Shown: in pieces, positions 40,899 through 49,605 of the stretch
Numbering within the stretch: the stretch's first letter is position 1
Layout of the letters: every line of letters begins with the position of its first letter
Origin: Halomonas sp. 328
Lineage (GTDB): Bacteria; Pseudomonadota; Gammaproteobacteria; Pseudomonadales; Halomonadaceae
Length of the DNA stretch: 64,000 bases
Reading direction: 5' to 3'
Assembly (NCBI RefSeq): GCF_015645095.1
Contig: NZ_JADOTW010000001.1
Span: 62,001 to 126,000, forward strand
The notes under the pieces: generated by a model
What the model was told of the DNA's origin: nothing
What the model saw: the letters and a program-made list of their open reading frames with translations, nothing else
Database searches by the model: none
Made by a program: the position numbers and the translations under genes

Positions 40899-42794
40899 TT
40901 GCGCCTGCCCTTTCGACGCCCCCTCTCCCGCGACGACGAGGCCCCCCGGGTGCGCCTGGAACGCCAGGGGCGCGACGAGATCGACCGCATCACCCGGGCG
41001 GTGGAGCGGGTGCCCTGGTCGGTGAGCCTGTTGCAGATCCTGTGGACCGCCGGACCGGTGACCCTGCTGGGGGCCTGGGGCGGCTACCTGCTCGGCTACG
41101 GCCAGGCGCCCAGCGCCCAGAACTACATCTTCTTCATCACCTATACGGTGATCACCGGGGTGGCCGGGGTGGTGGCCAACCTGGTGCACCAGTTCACCGG
41201 GGCGCGCAAGGCGGAGCGCACCAGCGCTCAGATCGAGCGGGTGATCAAGGCCCTGCCGGAGCTGCTGCTGGCCACCCGCAACCTGATCGTCGATGCCCTG
41301 GAAGGGGATGCCCGGCGCCGCGAGGCCGCCGCCATGCTGCTGCGCAAGGAGGATCTCTCCCCGGAGGGGGTGGAGCTGGCCGCCCTGGAGCTCCTCGACG
41401 ACCGGGAGAGCGCGCGGATCATCGGCCAGATCGATATCTATCGCCGGGTCGGCCTGCACGCCCGCATCCATGACCTGCAACAGCGCTATGACGAACGGCT
41501 GGCGCCTCAGTTCCAGGCCCTGACCGAAGTGGCCCCCGGCGCCGCCGACCTGCTGCGGGCGCGCTTCGCCGGCGAGGCCCCGGACCTGCGTCAGGGGGTG
41601 GTGCGGGACGAGCACTTCATCGAGCGGGTGCTGGCGGCCATCGAGCAGGACGACGAGCTGCTGATGACCCTGCAGGACGTGGAGGAGATGCTGGTGCTGG
41701 CCTTCGAGCTGATCAGCGGCCGCCAGATCCCCATGCTCACCTTCGAGTACAAGGGACGCTGGAAGCTCGCCCAGGCCTTCGACGCCCTGGAGCAGGCCCG
41801 GGCCCGCCACCGCATCGCCCAGGCCACCGGGCTGTCGCGCCTCAAGGCGCTGACCGTCTACCTGGCCGAGCAGTCCGACACCCTGGTGGAAGACGCCGCC
41901 TCGGGGCTACGCGCCGAGGTGCTGCTGGAACGCTCCCAGGCCGCCATGGACGCCCTGGCCGAGGAGCTGCCGCGGCTGGCCGCGGCCCCCGACCAGCGCC
42001 CGCGGCTACGCCGCCAGTCGGACGTGCTGGCCAATGCCCTGCGCCTCTACAAGAGCGTCTCCGCCGCCTACGAGCAGGTCGGGCGCCAGCACGCCCAGTT
42101 GCTCAAGATGCTGGAGCGCTGGGAGCGCATCAGCGAGGAGAAGGATGACCAGACCCGGCTGCGCCTGGGGCCAGGGCGTCGCGGCCTGCGCCTCCGCGAG
42201 CATGTGATCGAGCTCGACGACGAGGCCAAGGCACGGGTCTGCAAGCACCTGGCCCGCCACCTGGCCGAGGCGGGCATCGACGCGCCGCGCCGCCTCGCCA
42301 CGGGGCAGCCGGTGTGCGCCCCTCTGACCCTGGACGCCTCCAAGCGCCTGGCCATCGAGATCGCCCTGGCCCTGGAGCCGCATATCCAGCTCTCCCGCCC
42401 CGAGGTGCAACGCGCCATCAACAGCACCAATGCCGCCGACTTCGGCCAGCTGGAACCCAACCTCTCGGCGGCGGCCAAGGCCGCCCTGGGCTCGGCCATG
42501 GTCAAGGAGATCCGGGTCGACCTGTCACGGCCGGCGGAGCAGCTGGCCCTGGCCCTGGTGCGCCACTACCAGGTGGAGCTCGAACCCGCCGCCATCGACT
42601 TCCTGCATGAGCACTATGGGGCCCGTCACGCCACCCTGACCATGCTCTCCAACTACCACGCCAGCCACTCGGGCAGCAGCGGTCGCGACACCGCCAACGT
42701 CAGCTACCTGAGCCAGCGCCCACCGGCGGTAGGCGCCCCGAAGCGCGACTGGTATCGGGCGCTGGTCACCGCCCGCCGCGCCCTGGATCGCTAA
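40899..42794 (+). CDS. large membrane protein of unknown function
   Basis: A 631-residue protein if it starts at the TTG at 40899, which has AGGAAG eight bases before it; a GTG at 40950 is the alternative. Two transmembrane segments (about 48-68 and 76-97) are followed by some 530 residues that are mostly helical, charged and cytoplasmic. I do not recognise any domain. The open frame runs on far upstream over the opposite-strand SEC-C gene, but that part is a shadow. Codon use is like its neighbours, so this is a real resident gene. Confidence 0.8.
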   Translation: MRLPFRRPLSRDDEAPRVRLERQGRDEIDRITRAVERVPWSVSLLQILWTAGPVTLLGAWGGYLLGYGQAPSAQNYIFFITYTVITGVAGVVANLVHQFTGARKAERTSAQIERVIKALPELLLATRNLIVDALEGDARRREAAAMLLRKEDLSPEGVELAALELLDDRESARIIGQIDIYRRVGLHARIHDLQQRYDERLAPQFQALTEVAPGAADLLRARFAGEAPDLRQGVVRDEHFIERVLAAIEQDDELLMTLQDVEEMLVLAFELISGRQIPMLTFEYKGRWKLAQAFDALEQARARHRIAQATGLSRLKALTVYLAEQSDTLVEDAASGLRAEVLLERSQAAMDALAEELPRLAAAPDQRPRLRRQSDVLANALRLYKSVSAAYEQVGRQHAQLLKMLERWERISEEKDDQTRLRLGPGRRGLRLREHVIELDDEAKARVCKHLARHLAEAGIDAPRRLATGQPVCAPLTLDASKRLAIEIALALEPHIQLSRPEVQRAINSTNAADFGQLEPNLSAAAKAALGSAMVKEIRVDLSRPAEQLALALVRHYQVELEPAAIDFLHEHYGARHATLTMLSNYHASHSGSSGRDTANVSYLSQRPPAVGAPKRDWYRALVTARRALDR

Positions 42795-42832
42795 CGGCTC
42801 GACGGCGGCCTCATCGTTCCCATGACGCTTTA

Positions 42833-44122
42833 TTACACCGGTGCGGTGGGGGCGCGGCTTAGCGCGGCGACGCCGACCTCGCCACGCCCCCAGGCCAGCA
42901 GCGGCCGGCTGCGCTCGTGCATATCCAGCCTCGCCCCCAGGCGCACCAGGTTCCAGTAGTGGCCATTGAGGGTGCGCGCCAGCAGCAGCGTATCCGCCGG
43001 GGGCTGGAGGCGATCCATGGCCGCCCACACCTTGGGACTCAATGCCCGTAGGCGGCGGTGTACCCGCACGTCGCCGAAGTCCTGCTCGCCGGGGGCGAAC
43101 AGCGGCGCCACCGCCTCGGCGGACTCCCGATAGAGCGCCAGGGGGGCCCCCTGCCCCTGGCGCCCCCCCATCGCCAGCACCGCCGTCTCCATGCCCAGGG
43201 CATCCCCCGCCAGGGTCGCCTCGAGCAGCGCCAGCAATTGCCTGAGGCGCGGCTCGGCGACACGGATCACCGCGCCCAGGTCATAGATCACCAGGCGACC
43301 GGCGTCATCCACGGCGAAGTTGCCGGCATGGGGGTCGGCGTGCAGCTCGCCATGCACGAAGAGCTCCTCGGTGAGCCAGTCCGCCAGCCGCGTCGCCACC
43401 GCCTGGCGGCGCTCCCCGTCACCCGCTTCCAGCTCCCGCAGCGGCGTGCCGGGCAGGTAGCGCATGGCCAGCACCCGGGGCGTGCAGTGCGCCTCCAGCG
43501 GTTCGGGAAAGGCCAGGCCGGGCCAGTCGGCATAGCGGGCCCGATAGCGCCCCAGGGCCGCAGCCTCGGCACGATAATCGAGCTCACCGCGCAGGCTCTC
43601 CGCCAGTTCCTCGAAGAGGGCGTCCAGGCGCGCCTGGGGCACCTTGAGCCAGCGCCCCAGGCGCATCATCCGCCTGACCTGGGCGAGGTCCCCCTCCAGC
43701 ACCTCGGCGAGCCCCGGGTACTGCACCTTGAGCACCAGGGCCTCCCCCGAGGGCGTCCAGGCCCGATGCACCTGGCCCATGGAGGCGCTGGCGAAGGGCC
43801 GTGTCTCGATCTCGGCGAAGCGCGCCTCGAGGTCGTCATACTCCGCCGCCAGGGTGGCGCGGATCCGCTCCCAGGGCATCGGCTCGGCCTGGCGCTGCAA
43901 TCGCGCCAGCTCCTCCGCCAGGGCCGGCGGCAGCAGGTCGTCCCACTGGGACATGATCTGGGCCAGCTTCATGGCCGGCCCCTTGAGGTCGGAGAGCCCC
44001 TCGAAGAGCGCCTCGCCCAGGGCCTGCCAATCGGCCTCGCCGCCGAACCGGGTGCGCAGGACGGCACCACCGGCCCGCGCCCCCAGCCCCAGGAGTCGCC
44101 GTGTTCTGCCGCGCTCACGCAT
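42833..44122 (-). CDS. ABC1/AarF-family kinase-like protein
   Basis: A 429-residue member of the UbiB/ABC1 atypical kinase family. LKGPAMKLAQIMSQW contains the KxGQ-type motif, here KLAQ. SASMGQVHRA is the alanine-rich nucleotide loop, VLKVQYPG holds the conserved lysine, and LHADPHAGNF and IYDLGAV are the catalytic loop and metal site. It lacks the C-terminal membrane segments of UbiB, so it is a paralogue outside the ubiquinone operon. A palindrome TACAAG-C-CTTGTA (44128-44140) lies just before the start, in place of a good Shine-Dalgarno. Confidence 0.87.
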   Translation of the reverse strand: MRERGRTRRLLGLGARAGGAVLRTRFGGEADWQALGEALFEGLSDLKGPAMKLAQIMSQWDDLLPPALAEELARLQRQAEPMPWERIRATLAAEYDDLEARFAEIETRPFASASMGQVHRAWTPSGEALVLKVQYPGLAEVLEGDLAQVRRMMRLGRWLKVPQARLDALFEELAESLRGELDYRAEAAALGRYRARYADWPGLAFPEPLEAHCTPRVLAMRYLPGTPLRELEAGDGERRQAVATRLADWLTEELFVHGELHADPHAGNFAVDDAGRLVIYDLGAVIRVAEPRLRQLLALLEATLAGDALGMETAVLAMGGRQGQGAPLALYRESAEAVAPLFAPGEQDFGDVRVHRRLRALSPKVWAAMDRLQPPADTLLLARTLNGHYWNLVRLGARLDMHERSRPLLAWGRGEVGVAALSRAPTAPV

Positions 44123-44127
44123 AATGA

Positions 44128-44140
44128 TACAAGCCTTGTA
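44128..44140. promoter_or_regulatory. palindrome in front of the ABC1 kinase-like gene
   Basis: TACAAG-C-CTTGTA, a 13-bp perfect palindrome, ends six bases from the minus-strand start codon and about 84 bp from topB on the other strand. It could be an operator for one or both divergent genes. Confidence 0.35.
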
Positions 44141-44223
44141 CGCATTTAATGACAGCTTACCCCTGGCGAGGCGCCGGGAATACTGGAAAAATATCCATAG
44201 ATACCACTTTTTCAGGGGAGCCC

Positions 44224-46209
44224 ATGCGCCTGATCATCGCCGAGAAGCCCAGCCTGGCCCGGGCCATCGCCGAGGCCCTGCCGGGCCGCAGCCAGCGCCA
44301 GGAGGGCTACCTGCAGGTCGGTGATACCCGGGTCAGCTGGTGCCTGGGACACCTGCTCGAGCAGGCCCCCCCGGACGCCTACGACCCCGCCTACAAGCAG
44401 TGGCGACTCGATCATCTGCCCATCCTGCCCGATCCCTGGCGCCTGACGCCACGTCCCAAGGCCCGCGGCCAACTGGCGGTGTTGCGCCGCCTGCTCAAGG
44501 AGGCCAGCGAGGTGGTGCATGCCGGCGACCCGGACCGGGAAGGCCAGTTGCTGGTGCAGGAGGTGATCGAGCATCTGGGCTGGAAGGGCCCGGTATCACG
44601 GCTGCTGATCAGCGACCTCAACCGCCCGGCGGTGCAGCGCGCCCTGGCGCGCCTGGAGGACAACGCCGCCTACCAGGCGCTGTACCGGGCCGCCGAGGCC
44701 CGCTCCCGGGCCGACTGGCTGTACGGCATCAACCTGACCCGGGCCTGGACCCTGGTGGGCCGCCAGGCGGGCCATGACGGCGTGCTCTCGGTGGGTCGGG
44801 TGCAGACCCCGGTGCTGGGGCTGGTGGTGCGCCGAGACGCGGAGATCGCCGCCTTCCAACCCCACCCCTTTCATGTGCTGTGGGCCGACCTGCAGGTGGC
44901 CGCTGGCCAGTTGCGAGCCTGGTGGCAGCCCGGCGAGACTCACCCCCTGGATGACCAGGGCCGGCTGCTGGCCCGCCCCCCCGCCGAGGCCCTGGCGGCA
45001 CGCCTGCCCGGCGCCGAGGGCCAACTGGTGGCACTCCAGGCCCAGGACAAGCGCCAGTCGGCGCCCCTGCCCTACTCCCTCTCGGCACTGCAGGTGGACG
45101 CGGCACGCCGCTACAAGCTTCCGGCCAAGGCGGTGCTGGATATCTGCCAGCGCCTCTACGAGCGCCACCAGTTGATCACCTACCCCCGCTCCGACTGCCG
45201 CTACCTGCCCCGGGAGCATCATGCCCTGGCCCCGCGCACCCTGGCCGGGGCCTGCCAGGGCGACGCCACCCTGGCCCAGTGGCTCGCCGGCGCCGACCTC
45301 TCGCGACGCTCCCGGGCCTGGAACGACGCCAAGGTGGGCGCCCACCACGCCCTGGCACCCACCGGGCGCACCCCGGACTTCTCGCGCCTCGACGACGCCG
45401 AGGCCAAGGTCTACCGGCTGGTGGTGCGCAATGTGCTGGCGCAGTTCTACCCGCCCCTGGAGACCCGAGAGGTGAAGGCGGAATTCCGGATTCTCGACGA
45501 GTGCTTCCGCGCCCAGGGCAGCGAACTCAAGGCCGCGGGCTGGAAGCCGCTGTTCACCACCCGGGAGGAGACGCCGCCGCTGCCCCCCCTGGAGGAAGGC
45601 GAAGGCGCCCGGGTCCTCGACGCCCGGGTGGAGGATCGCGAGACCCGCCCCCCGGAGCCCTTCAACGACGCCAGCCTGATCAAGGCGATGATGAATATCG
45701 CCCGCTATGTGAGCGACGCGGCGGTCAAACGCACCCTGCGCGACTCCGACGGCCTGGGCACCGAGGCGACCCGGGCGGGGATCATCGAGACCCTGGTGGA
45801 GCGGGGCTACCTGGTGCGTGACAAGAGCACCCTGCGCGCCAGCCGCACCGGCCACGCCCTGATCAACGCCCTGCCCGAGGCGGCGAGTCGCCCGGAGCGC
45901 ACCGCCCTCTGGGAGCAGCGCCTGGCCGCCATCGCCGAACAGGGCGAGGCACCGGCCCCCTTCCTGAGCGCCCTGGTGGACGACCTGCGCCAGCTGCTCG
46001 GCGCCGCCGACGCCCAGACCCTGCGCCAGACCCTGGCGGCGAGCCAGGCCATCGAGGCGCCGATGCCCGCGCCGCGGGGCGCCACCCAGGGGCGGCGCGG
46101 CAGCGGAAGCAAGCGCGGCGGCAAGGGCAGCAGGACCTCGAATCGACGCACCTCGAAACCCCGCACCACGGGCAGCCGCTCACGCCGCGCCAAGGGAGAG
46201 CCCCGATGA
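44224..46209 (+). CDS. topB: DNA topoisomerase III
   Basis: A 661-residue type IA topoisomerase. The Toprim domain opens with LIIAEKPSLA and has VVHAGDPDREGQ. The catalytic tyrosine is in LITYPRSDCRYLP and later motifs include DSDGLGTEATRAGIIE. The tail (about 620-661) is rich in Gly, Ser, Arg and Lys and should bind nucleic acid non-specifically. It decatenates DNA. AGGGGAG precedes the ATG at 44224. The panE start overlaps its stop by four bases. Confidence 0.95.
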   Translation: MRLIIAEKPSLARAIAEALPGRSQRQEGYLQVGDTRVSWCLGHLLEQAPPDAYDPAYKQWRLDHLPILPDPWRLTPRPKARGQLAVLRRLLKEASEVVHAGDPDREGQLLVQEVIEHLGWKGPVSRLLISDLNRPAVQRALARLEDNAAYQALYRAAEARSRADWLYGINLTRAWTLVGRQAGHDGVLSVGRVQTPVLGLVVRRDAEIAAFQPHPFHVLWADLQVAAGQLRAWWQPGETHPLDDQGRLLARPPAEALAARLPGAEGQLVALQAQDKRQSAPLPYSLSALQVDAARRYKLPAKAVLDICQRLYERHQLITYPRSDCRYLPREHHALAPRTLAGACQGDATLAQWLAGADLSRRSRAWNDAKVGAHHALAPTGRTPDFSRLDDAEAKVYRLVVRNVLAQFYPPLETREVKAEFRILDECFRAQGSELKAAGWKPLFTTREETPPLPPLEEGEGARVLDARVEDRETRPPEPFNDASLIKAMMNIARYVSDAAVKRTLRDSDGLGTEATRAGIIETLVERGYLVRDKSTLRASRTGHALINALPEAASRPERTALWEQRLAAIAEQGEAPAPFLSALVDDLRQLLGAADAQTLRQTLAASQAIEAPMPAPRGATQGRRGSGSKRGGKGSRTSNRRTSKPRTTGSRSRRAKGEPR

Positions 46210-47093
46210 CCCAGTTGATTCTCGGCCCCGGCGCCCTGGGGCGATTGCTGGCCCTGCGCCTGAGCCCCCAGGAGCCGGTCAGGCTGCTGGGGCGACGCCC
46301 TTTGCCGGCCCGGCTTGGCCTGACCACCCCGGAGGGCGAGACCTGGCATCGCGAGATCACCAGCGCCCCGAACGATGCCCCCCTGCCCACAGCGATCCGC
46401 GTCCTGCACCTGACCACCAAGGCCATGGCCGCGGAGGCGGCCCTGGCCTCGGTCGCTCCCCGGCTGCCGCCCCGGACACCGCTGGTGCTGTGGCAGAACG
46501 GCTATGACGTCCAGCCGCGCCTGCACGCCAGCTGGACCGGGCCGGTGCTCTGCGCCAGCACCAGCGAAGGCGCCTATGTGGTGGAGGATGGCGTGGTCCA
46601 CGCCGGCCATGGCCAGACCTGGCTGGGCAGCCTCGACGGTCGGCATATCGAGCTGGCGAGAGAGCTGGCCGCGGTGCTCGACCGCGCCGGCCTGCCCGCC
46701 ACGGCGGTGAGTGATATTCGCCAGCGGCTATGGCAGAAGCTGGCGGTGAACGCCGCCATCAACCCCTTGGTGGCCCGCTTCGGGATTCGCAACGGCCAGC
46801 TGCGCGACCGCCCCTTCCGGCCCATGGTGACAGCGATGATCGAGGAGCTGGCGCCGATTCTCGCCGCCGAAGAAATACCCGCCCCCGAGTCTGGCTGGGC
46901 GGCACTGGTGTGGGGCGTGATCGAGGGCACCGCCAATAACCGCGCCTCCATGCTCCAGGACATCAGCGCCGGGCGCCCCACCGAGCGGGACGCCATCCTC
47001 GGCCCGCTGCTGGCCGCCGCCCGCCGCCATGGGCTGGCCCACGACGGCCTGCTGGCGGCCTATCATGGCCTGGATGGCCTACCCCAGGCTTAA
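46206..47093 (+). CDS. panE: 2-dehydropantoate 2-reductase (ketopantoate reductase)
   Basis: A 295-residue protein. LILGPGALGR is the NADPH-binding loop. WQKLAVNAAINPLVA carries the catalytic lysine and asparagine, and TANNRASMLQDISAGRPTE is the conserved C-terminal active-site block. It reduces ketopantoate to pantoate for coenzyme A synthesis. It is coupled to topB by an ATGA overlap, although the functions are unrelated. Its last 15 bp overlap the 3' end of the convergent prenyltransferase gene. Confidence 0.92.
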   Translation: MTQLILGPGALGRLLALRLSPQEPVRLLGRRPLPARLGLTTPEGETWHREITSAPNDAPLPTAIRVLHLTTKAMAAEAALASVAPRLPPRTPLVLWQNGYDVQPRLHASWTGPVLCASTSEGAYVVEDGVVHAGHGQTWLGSLDGRHIELARELAAVLDRAGLPATAVSDIRQRLWQKLAVNAAINPLVARFGIRNGQLRDRPFRPMVTAMIEELAPILAAEEIPAPESGWAALVWGVIEGTANNRASMLQDISAGRPTERDAILGPLLAAARRHGLAHDGLLAAYHGLDGLPQA

Positions 47094-47975
47094 TCCGATC
47101 CCCAGCAGCGCCAGGCTACCCAGCAGGACCACCACATTGGTGGCCAGCAGCGGCTCCAGGGGGCGACCATCCGCCAGGCGCCGCGGCAGCTGCCAGACGA
47201 CCCAGAGCAGTGCCGGCAGCGGCAGCAGTCCCAGGGACGCCGAGGGTGGCAGTGCGCCGCCCAACAGGCCAATCAGCAGCAACAGCGGCGTGGCCAGCAG
47301 CAATCCTTGGGCCCAACGCGCCGCCACCTCCCGCCCCCGGGCGATGGGTAGATGATGCCGCCCTACCTGCCGGTCGGCGTCGATATCGGGAAACTGATTG
47401 AGCAGCAGCAGGGCACTGACCCAACAACCGGCATAGGCGGCCACCAACAGTGCGGCGCCATCCACCCGGCCGCCCAGGGCCAGGAGCCCGCCCAGCACCA
47501 TCACCGGCCCGAAGCCGAGCCCCGGCGCCACCAGGCAGAGCCAGGGGTGACGGGTAATCCAGCGGGTATAGCCCACCACCAGCGCCACCCCCAGCAACCC
47601 CAGCACCAGCAGCGGCCCGCCCCGCAACCACAGCAAATAGGCGCCGATGGCCACCACCGCGACCAGGGCCACCAGGCCCGCCATCAGCACGCTCCGGGCC
47701 GCCTCGGGCCTGGCCGGCAGGGCCCCGCTGCCCCCGGAGAAGGGCGTCCGCCGGGTCAGGTGATCCAGGCCACTGCGAAAATCCTCGTATTCGTTGAGCC
47801 AGTTGACCGCCGCCTGGCCCAACAGGGCCGCCACCAGCACCAGGGCCAGCAGTGGGCCCGATGGCTCACCGCCCTGGGCCAACAGCAGGGCCAGGCCCAG
47901 ACCGGCGCAGAGTGGCGCCAGGATCAGGAAGTTGGGTCGGCTGGCCTGCAGCACGGCTAACGCATGGGGGGGCAT
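47079..47975 (-). CDS. UbiA-superfamily prenyltransferase, MenA-like
   Basis: A 298-residue inner-membrane protein with eight to nine hydrophobic helices. NWLNEYEDFRSGLD is the first prenyl-diphosphate/Mg-binding motif, in the N-x-Y-x-D-F-x-x-G-x-D form seen in MenA-type enzymes, and LNQFPDIDADRQVG is the second Asp-rich motif. It should attach an isoprenoid tail to an aromatic or quinone precursor. No other menaquinone gene is present in the window. AGGAGG stands before the ATG. An ANR-type box is at the class II position, so induction at low oxygen is predicted. Confidence 0.85.
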   Translation of the reverse strand: MPPHALAVLQASRPNFLILAPLCAGLGLALLLAQGGEPSGPLLALVLVAALLGQAAVNWLNEYEDFRSGLDHLTRRTPFSGGSGALPARPEAARSVLMAGLVALVAVVAIGAYLLWLRGGPLLVLGLLGVALVVGYTRWITRHPWLCLVAPGLGFGPVMVLGGLLALGGRVDGAALLVAAYAGCWVSALLLLNQFPDIDADRQVGRHHLPIARGREVAARWAQGLLLATPLLLLIGLLGGALPPSASLGLLPLPALLWVVWQLPRRLADGRPLEPLLATNVVVLLGSLALLGIGLSLG

Positions 47976-48006
47976 GGGGCCTCCTGGCTCGACGGTTCCG
48001 GCTTCC

Positions 48007-48048
48007 AGTATCGACGCTCCTGACGCTCCCCGTGTTGAGATGGATCAA
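48007..48048 (-). promoter_or_regulatory. FNR/ANR-type promoter of the UbiA-type gene
   Basis: The box TTGAG-ATGG-ATCAA (48035-48048) matches 9 of 10 defined bases of TTGAT-N4-ATCAA. Read leftwards, a centre at -41.5 puts the transcription start at 48000 and the -10 at 48012-48007, which reads GATACT. The start codon follows 24 bases later. Confidence 0.65.
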
Positions 48049-48079
48049 CGAAGGGCAAAGCCCTCGGCCAGACATGGCC

Positions 48080-48121
48080 TTGATCCGTATCAAGGCCGGC
48101 CAGGTATCACTCGACCACACT
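48080..48121 (+). promoter_or_regulatory. FNR/ANR-type promoter of the haem-protein operon
   Basis: The box TTGAT-CCGT-ATCAA (48080-48093) matches the FNR/ANR consensus at all ten defined bases and sits in a longer palindrome GGCC...GGCC. A centre at -41.5 gives a transcription start at 48128 and a -10 at 48116-48121 (CACACT, weak, as in activated promoters). The start codon is 22 bases downstream. Confidence 0.72.
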
Positions 48122-48150
48122 GAAGGAAATGCCCATCAAGGAGTCACCCC

Positions 48151-49605
48151 ATGACCGTTCGACGCATTCCCCTCGCCCTCGGGGGGCTGGGCGCTGGCCT
48201 CGCCCTGGCCTGGTTGACCCAGGGTCAGGGCGTGATTCGTGATGATCCCGAACGCCACATCGCCATCCCCGAGACCCTGACCATGCCTCTGCAGGTCAAG
48301 GTGGCCTATGACGACGAGCGCATCCTGTTCCGCTACCGCTGGCCCGCCGAGCGCCCCCATGTCTACCACGACATGCTGCGTTACGAGGGTGGCCAGTGGG
48401 TGCGCTATGGCGCCTCCCCGGTCGGCAGCGATCCCCAGGGCACCTACGAGGACCGCCTGACCATGCTGGTGGACGATGGGCGCGTCCCCGAGTTCGGGCG
48501 TTATGGGGGCTATATCACCGTGGGTGACCAGGCGCGCTTCTTCAGCGATGCCGCCGACCCCGAGGAAGTGGCCAACCACCCCCACCTGGGGCAGCACCTG
48601 GGTCAGGGCGATGTCCGCAAGCACCTGCCCGGTACCCGACTCGACATGGCCGATTGGCGAAGCGTGGTGGATGAGGAAACTCTCATGGCTCAGCGCGAGG
48701 CGGGCTACTTCCTCGACCTCTGGCACTGGCGGGCCGGGCGCTCCAATGCGGTGGGCTACGCCGACGATCAATGGGTCGGTGAGCACCGCCATGGCGATGC
48801 GGGCCAGGGCCCCTACACCACCAACTGGGACGCCGAGGCCGGCCAGCCCCGCTGGATGTTCGACCCGGAAGCCACCGGCCGCCACGCCCTGCGCTGGGAG
48901 CAGGTGCAGGCCCCGAACGTCGACTTCGATGCGCTCTACTACCTGGCCGAGGCCTTCGCCGTGCCTTTCGACCCGACCCATGGATGGCAGGAGGACGACG
49001 TGATTCCCCGGCGCCTGCTGCGGGAGGGACAAGGCTCCCGGGGCGATATCCGGGTCACCGGCGACGCCCGCTGGGAGGATGGCCACTGGCAGCTCACCCT
49101 GGCGCGCGCCCTGGACACCGGCCACCCCTTGGACGACAAGGCCTTTCGGCACCAGGGACGCTACGACCTGGGCTTCGCGGTACATCGGGACGCTACCGGA
49201 AGCCGCTGGCACTATGTGTCACACCCCTTCAGCCTGGGCCTGGGCCGCGCGGCGGATATCCAGGCCGTACGCTTCGAGGGGGAGCCCGACTGGTCTCAGT
49301 CCTGGTATGAGGTCACCCTCTTCTATCCCGGCCAGGTCAACTGGCCGCTACTGATCGGCGAGGCCCATGCCGGGGCCCCGGATATCGCCGACGGCGTGCC
49401 GGTGCGTCCACGCCACAGCGAGAAACAGCTGGCGCTCTATGGGGTAGAAATGGAGTTCAACGACGCCATCCTGCTGCACTGGCGCCTGACCCTGCTGGCC
49501 GGCTTGCTGCTGATGCTGGCCGCCCTGATCGCTCTATGGCCCAGCTTTGCCCCGAGCCCACGCCACTCGACCCCAGGCCACTCGACCGAAGGAGACACCC
49601 CATGA
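48151..49605 (+). CDS. ethylbenzene dehydrogenase-related haem-binding protein
   Basis: A 484-residue protein with an N-terminal hydrophobic signal/anchor (about 7-24) and a C-terminal transmembrane segment (about 450-470). The long periplasmic part resembles the EB_dh haem-b-binding domain of the gamma subunits of ethylbenzene dehydrogenase and DMSO-reductase-type enzymes: an early strand pattern VKVAYDDERILFRYRW, DRLTMLVDDG, WHWRAGRSN and a closing TLFYPGQVNWP. No catalytic molybdenum subunit is nearby, so it may pass electrons to or from a quinone by itself. The gene is coupled to the downstream membrane protein by ATGA. Confidence 0.85.
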   Translation: MTVRRIPLALGGLGAGLALAWLTQGQGVIRDDPERHIAIPETLTMPLQVKVAYDDERILFRYRWPAERPHVYHDMLRYEGGQWVRYGASPVGSDPQGTYEDRLTMLVDDGRVPEFGRYGGYITVGDQARFFSDAADPEEVANHPHLGQHLGQGDVRKHLPGTRLDMADWRSVVDEETLMAQREAGYFLDLWHWRAGRSNAVGYADDQWVGEHRHGDAGQGPYTTNWDAEAGQPRWMFDPEATGRHALRWEQVQAPNVDFDALYYLAEAFAVPFDPTHGWQEDDVIPRRLLREGQGSRGDIRVTGDARWEDGHWQLTLARALDTGHPLDDKAFRHQGRYDLGFAVHRDATGSRWHYVSHPFSLGLGRAADIQAVRFEGEPDWSQSWYEVTLFYPGQVNWPLLIGEAHAGAPDIADGVPVRPRHSEKQLALYGVEMEFNDAILLHWRLTLLAGLLLMLAALIALWPSFAPSPRHSTPGHSTEGDTP

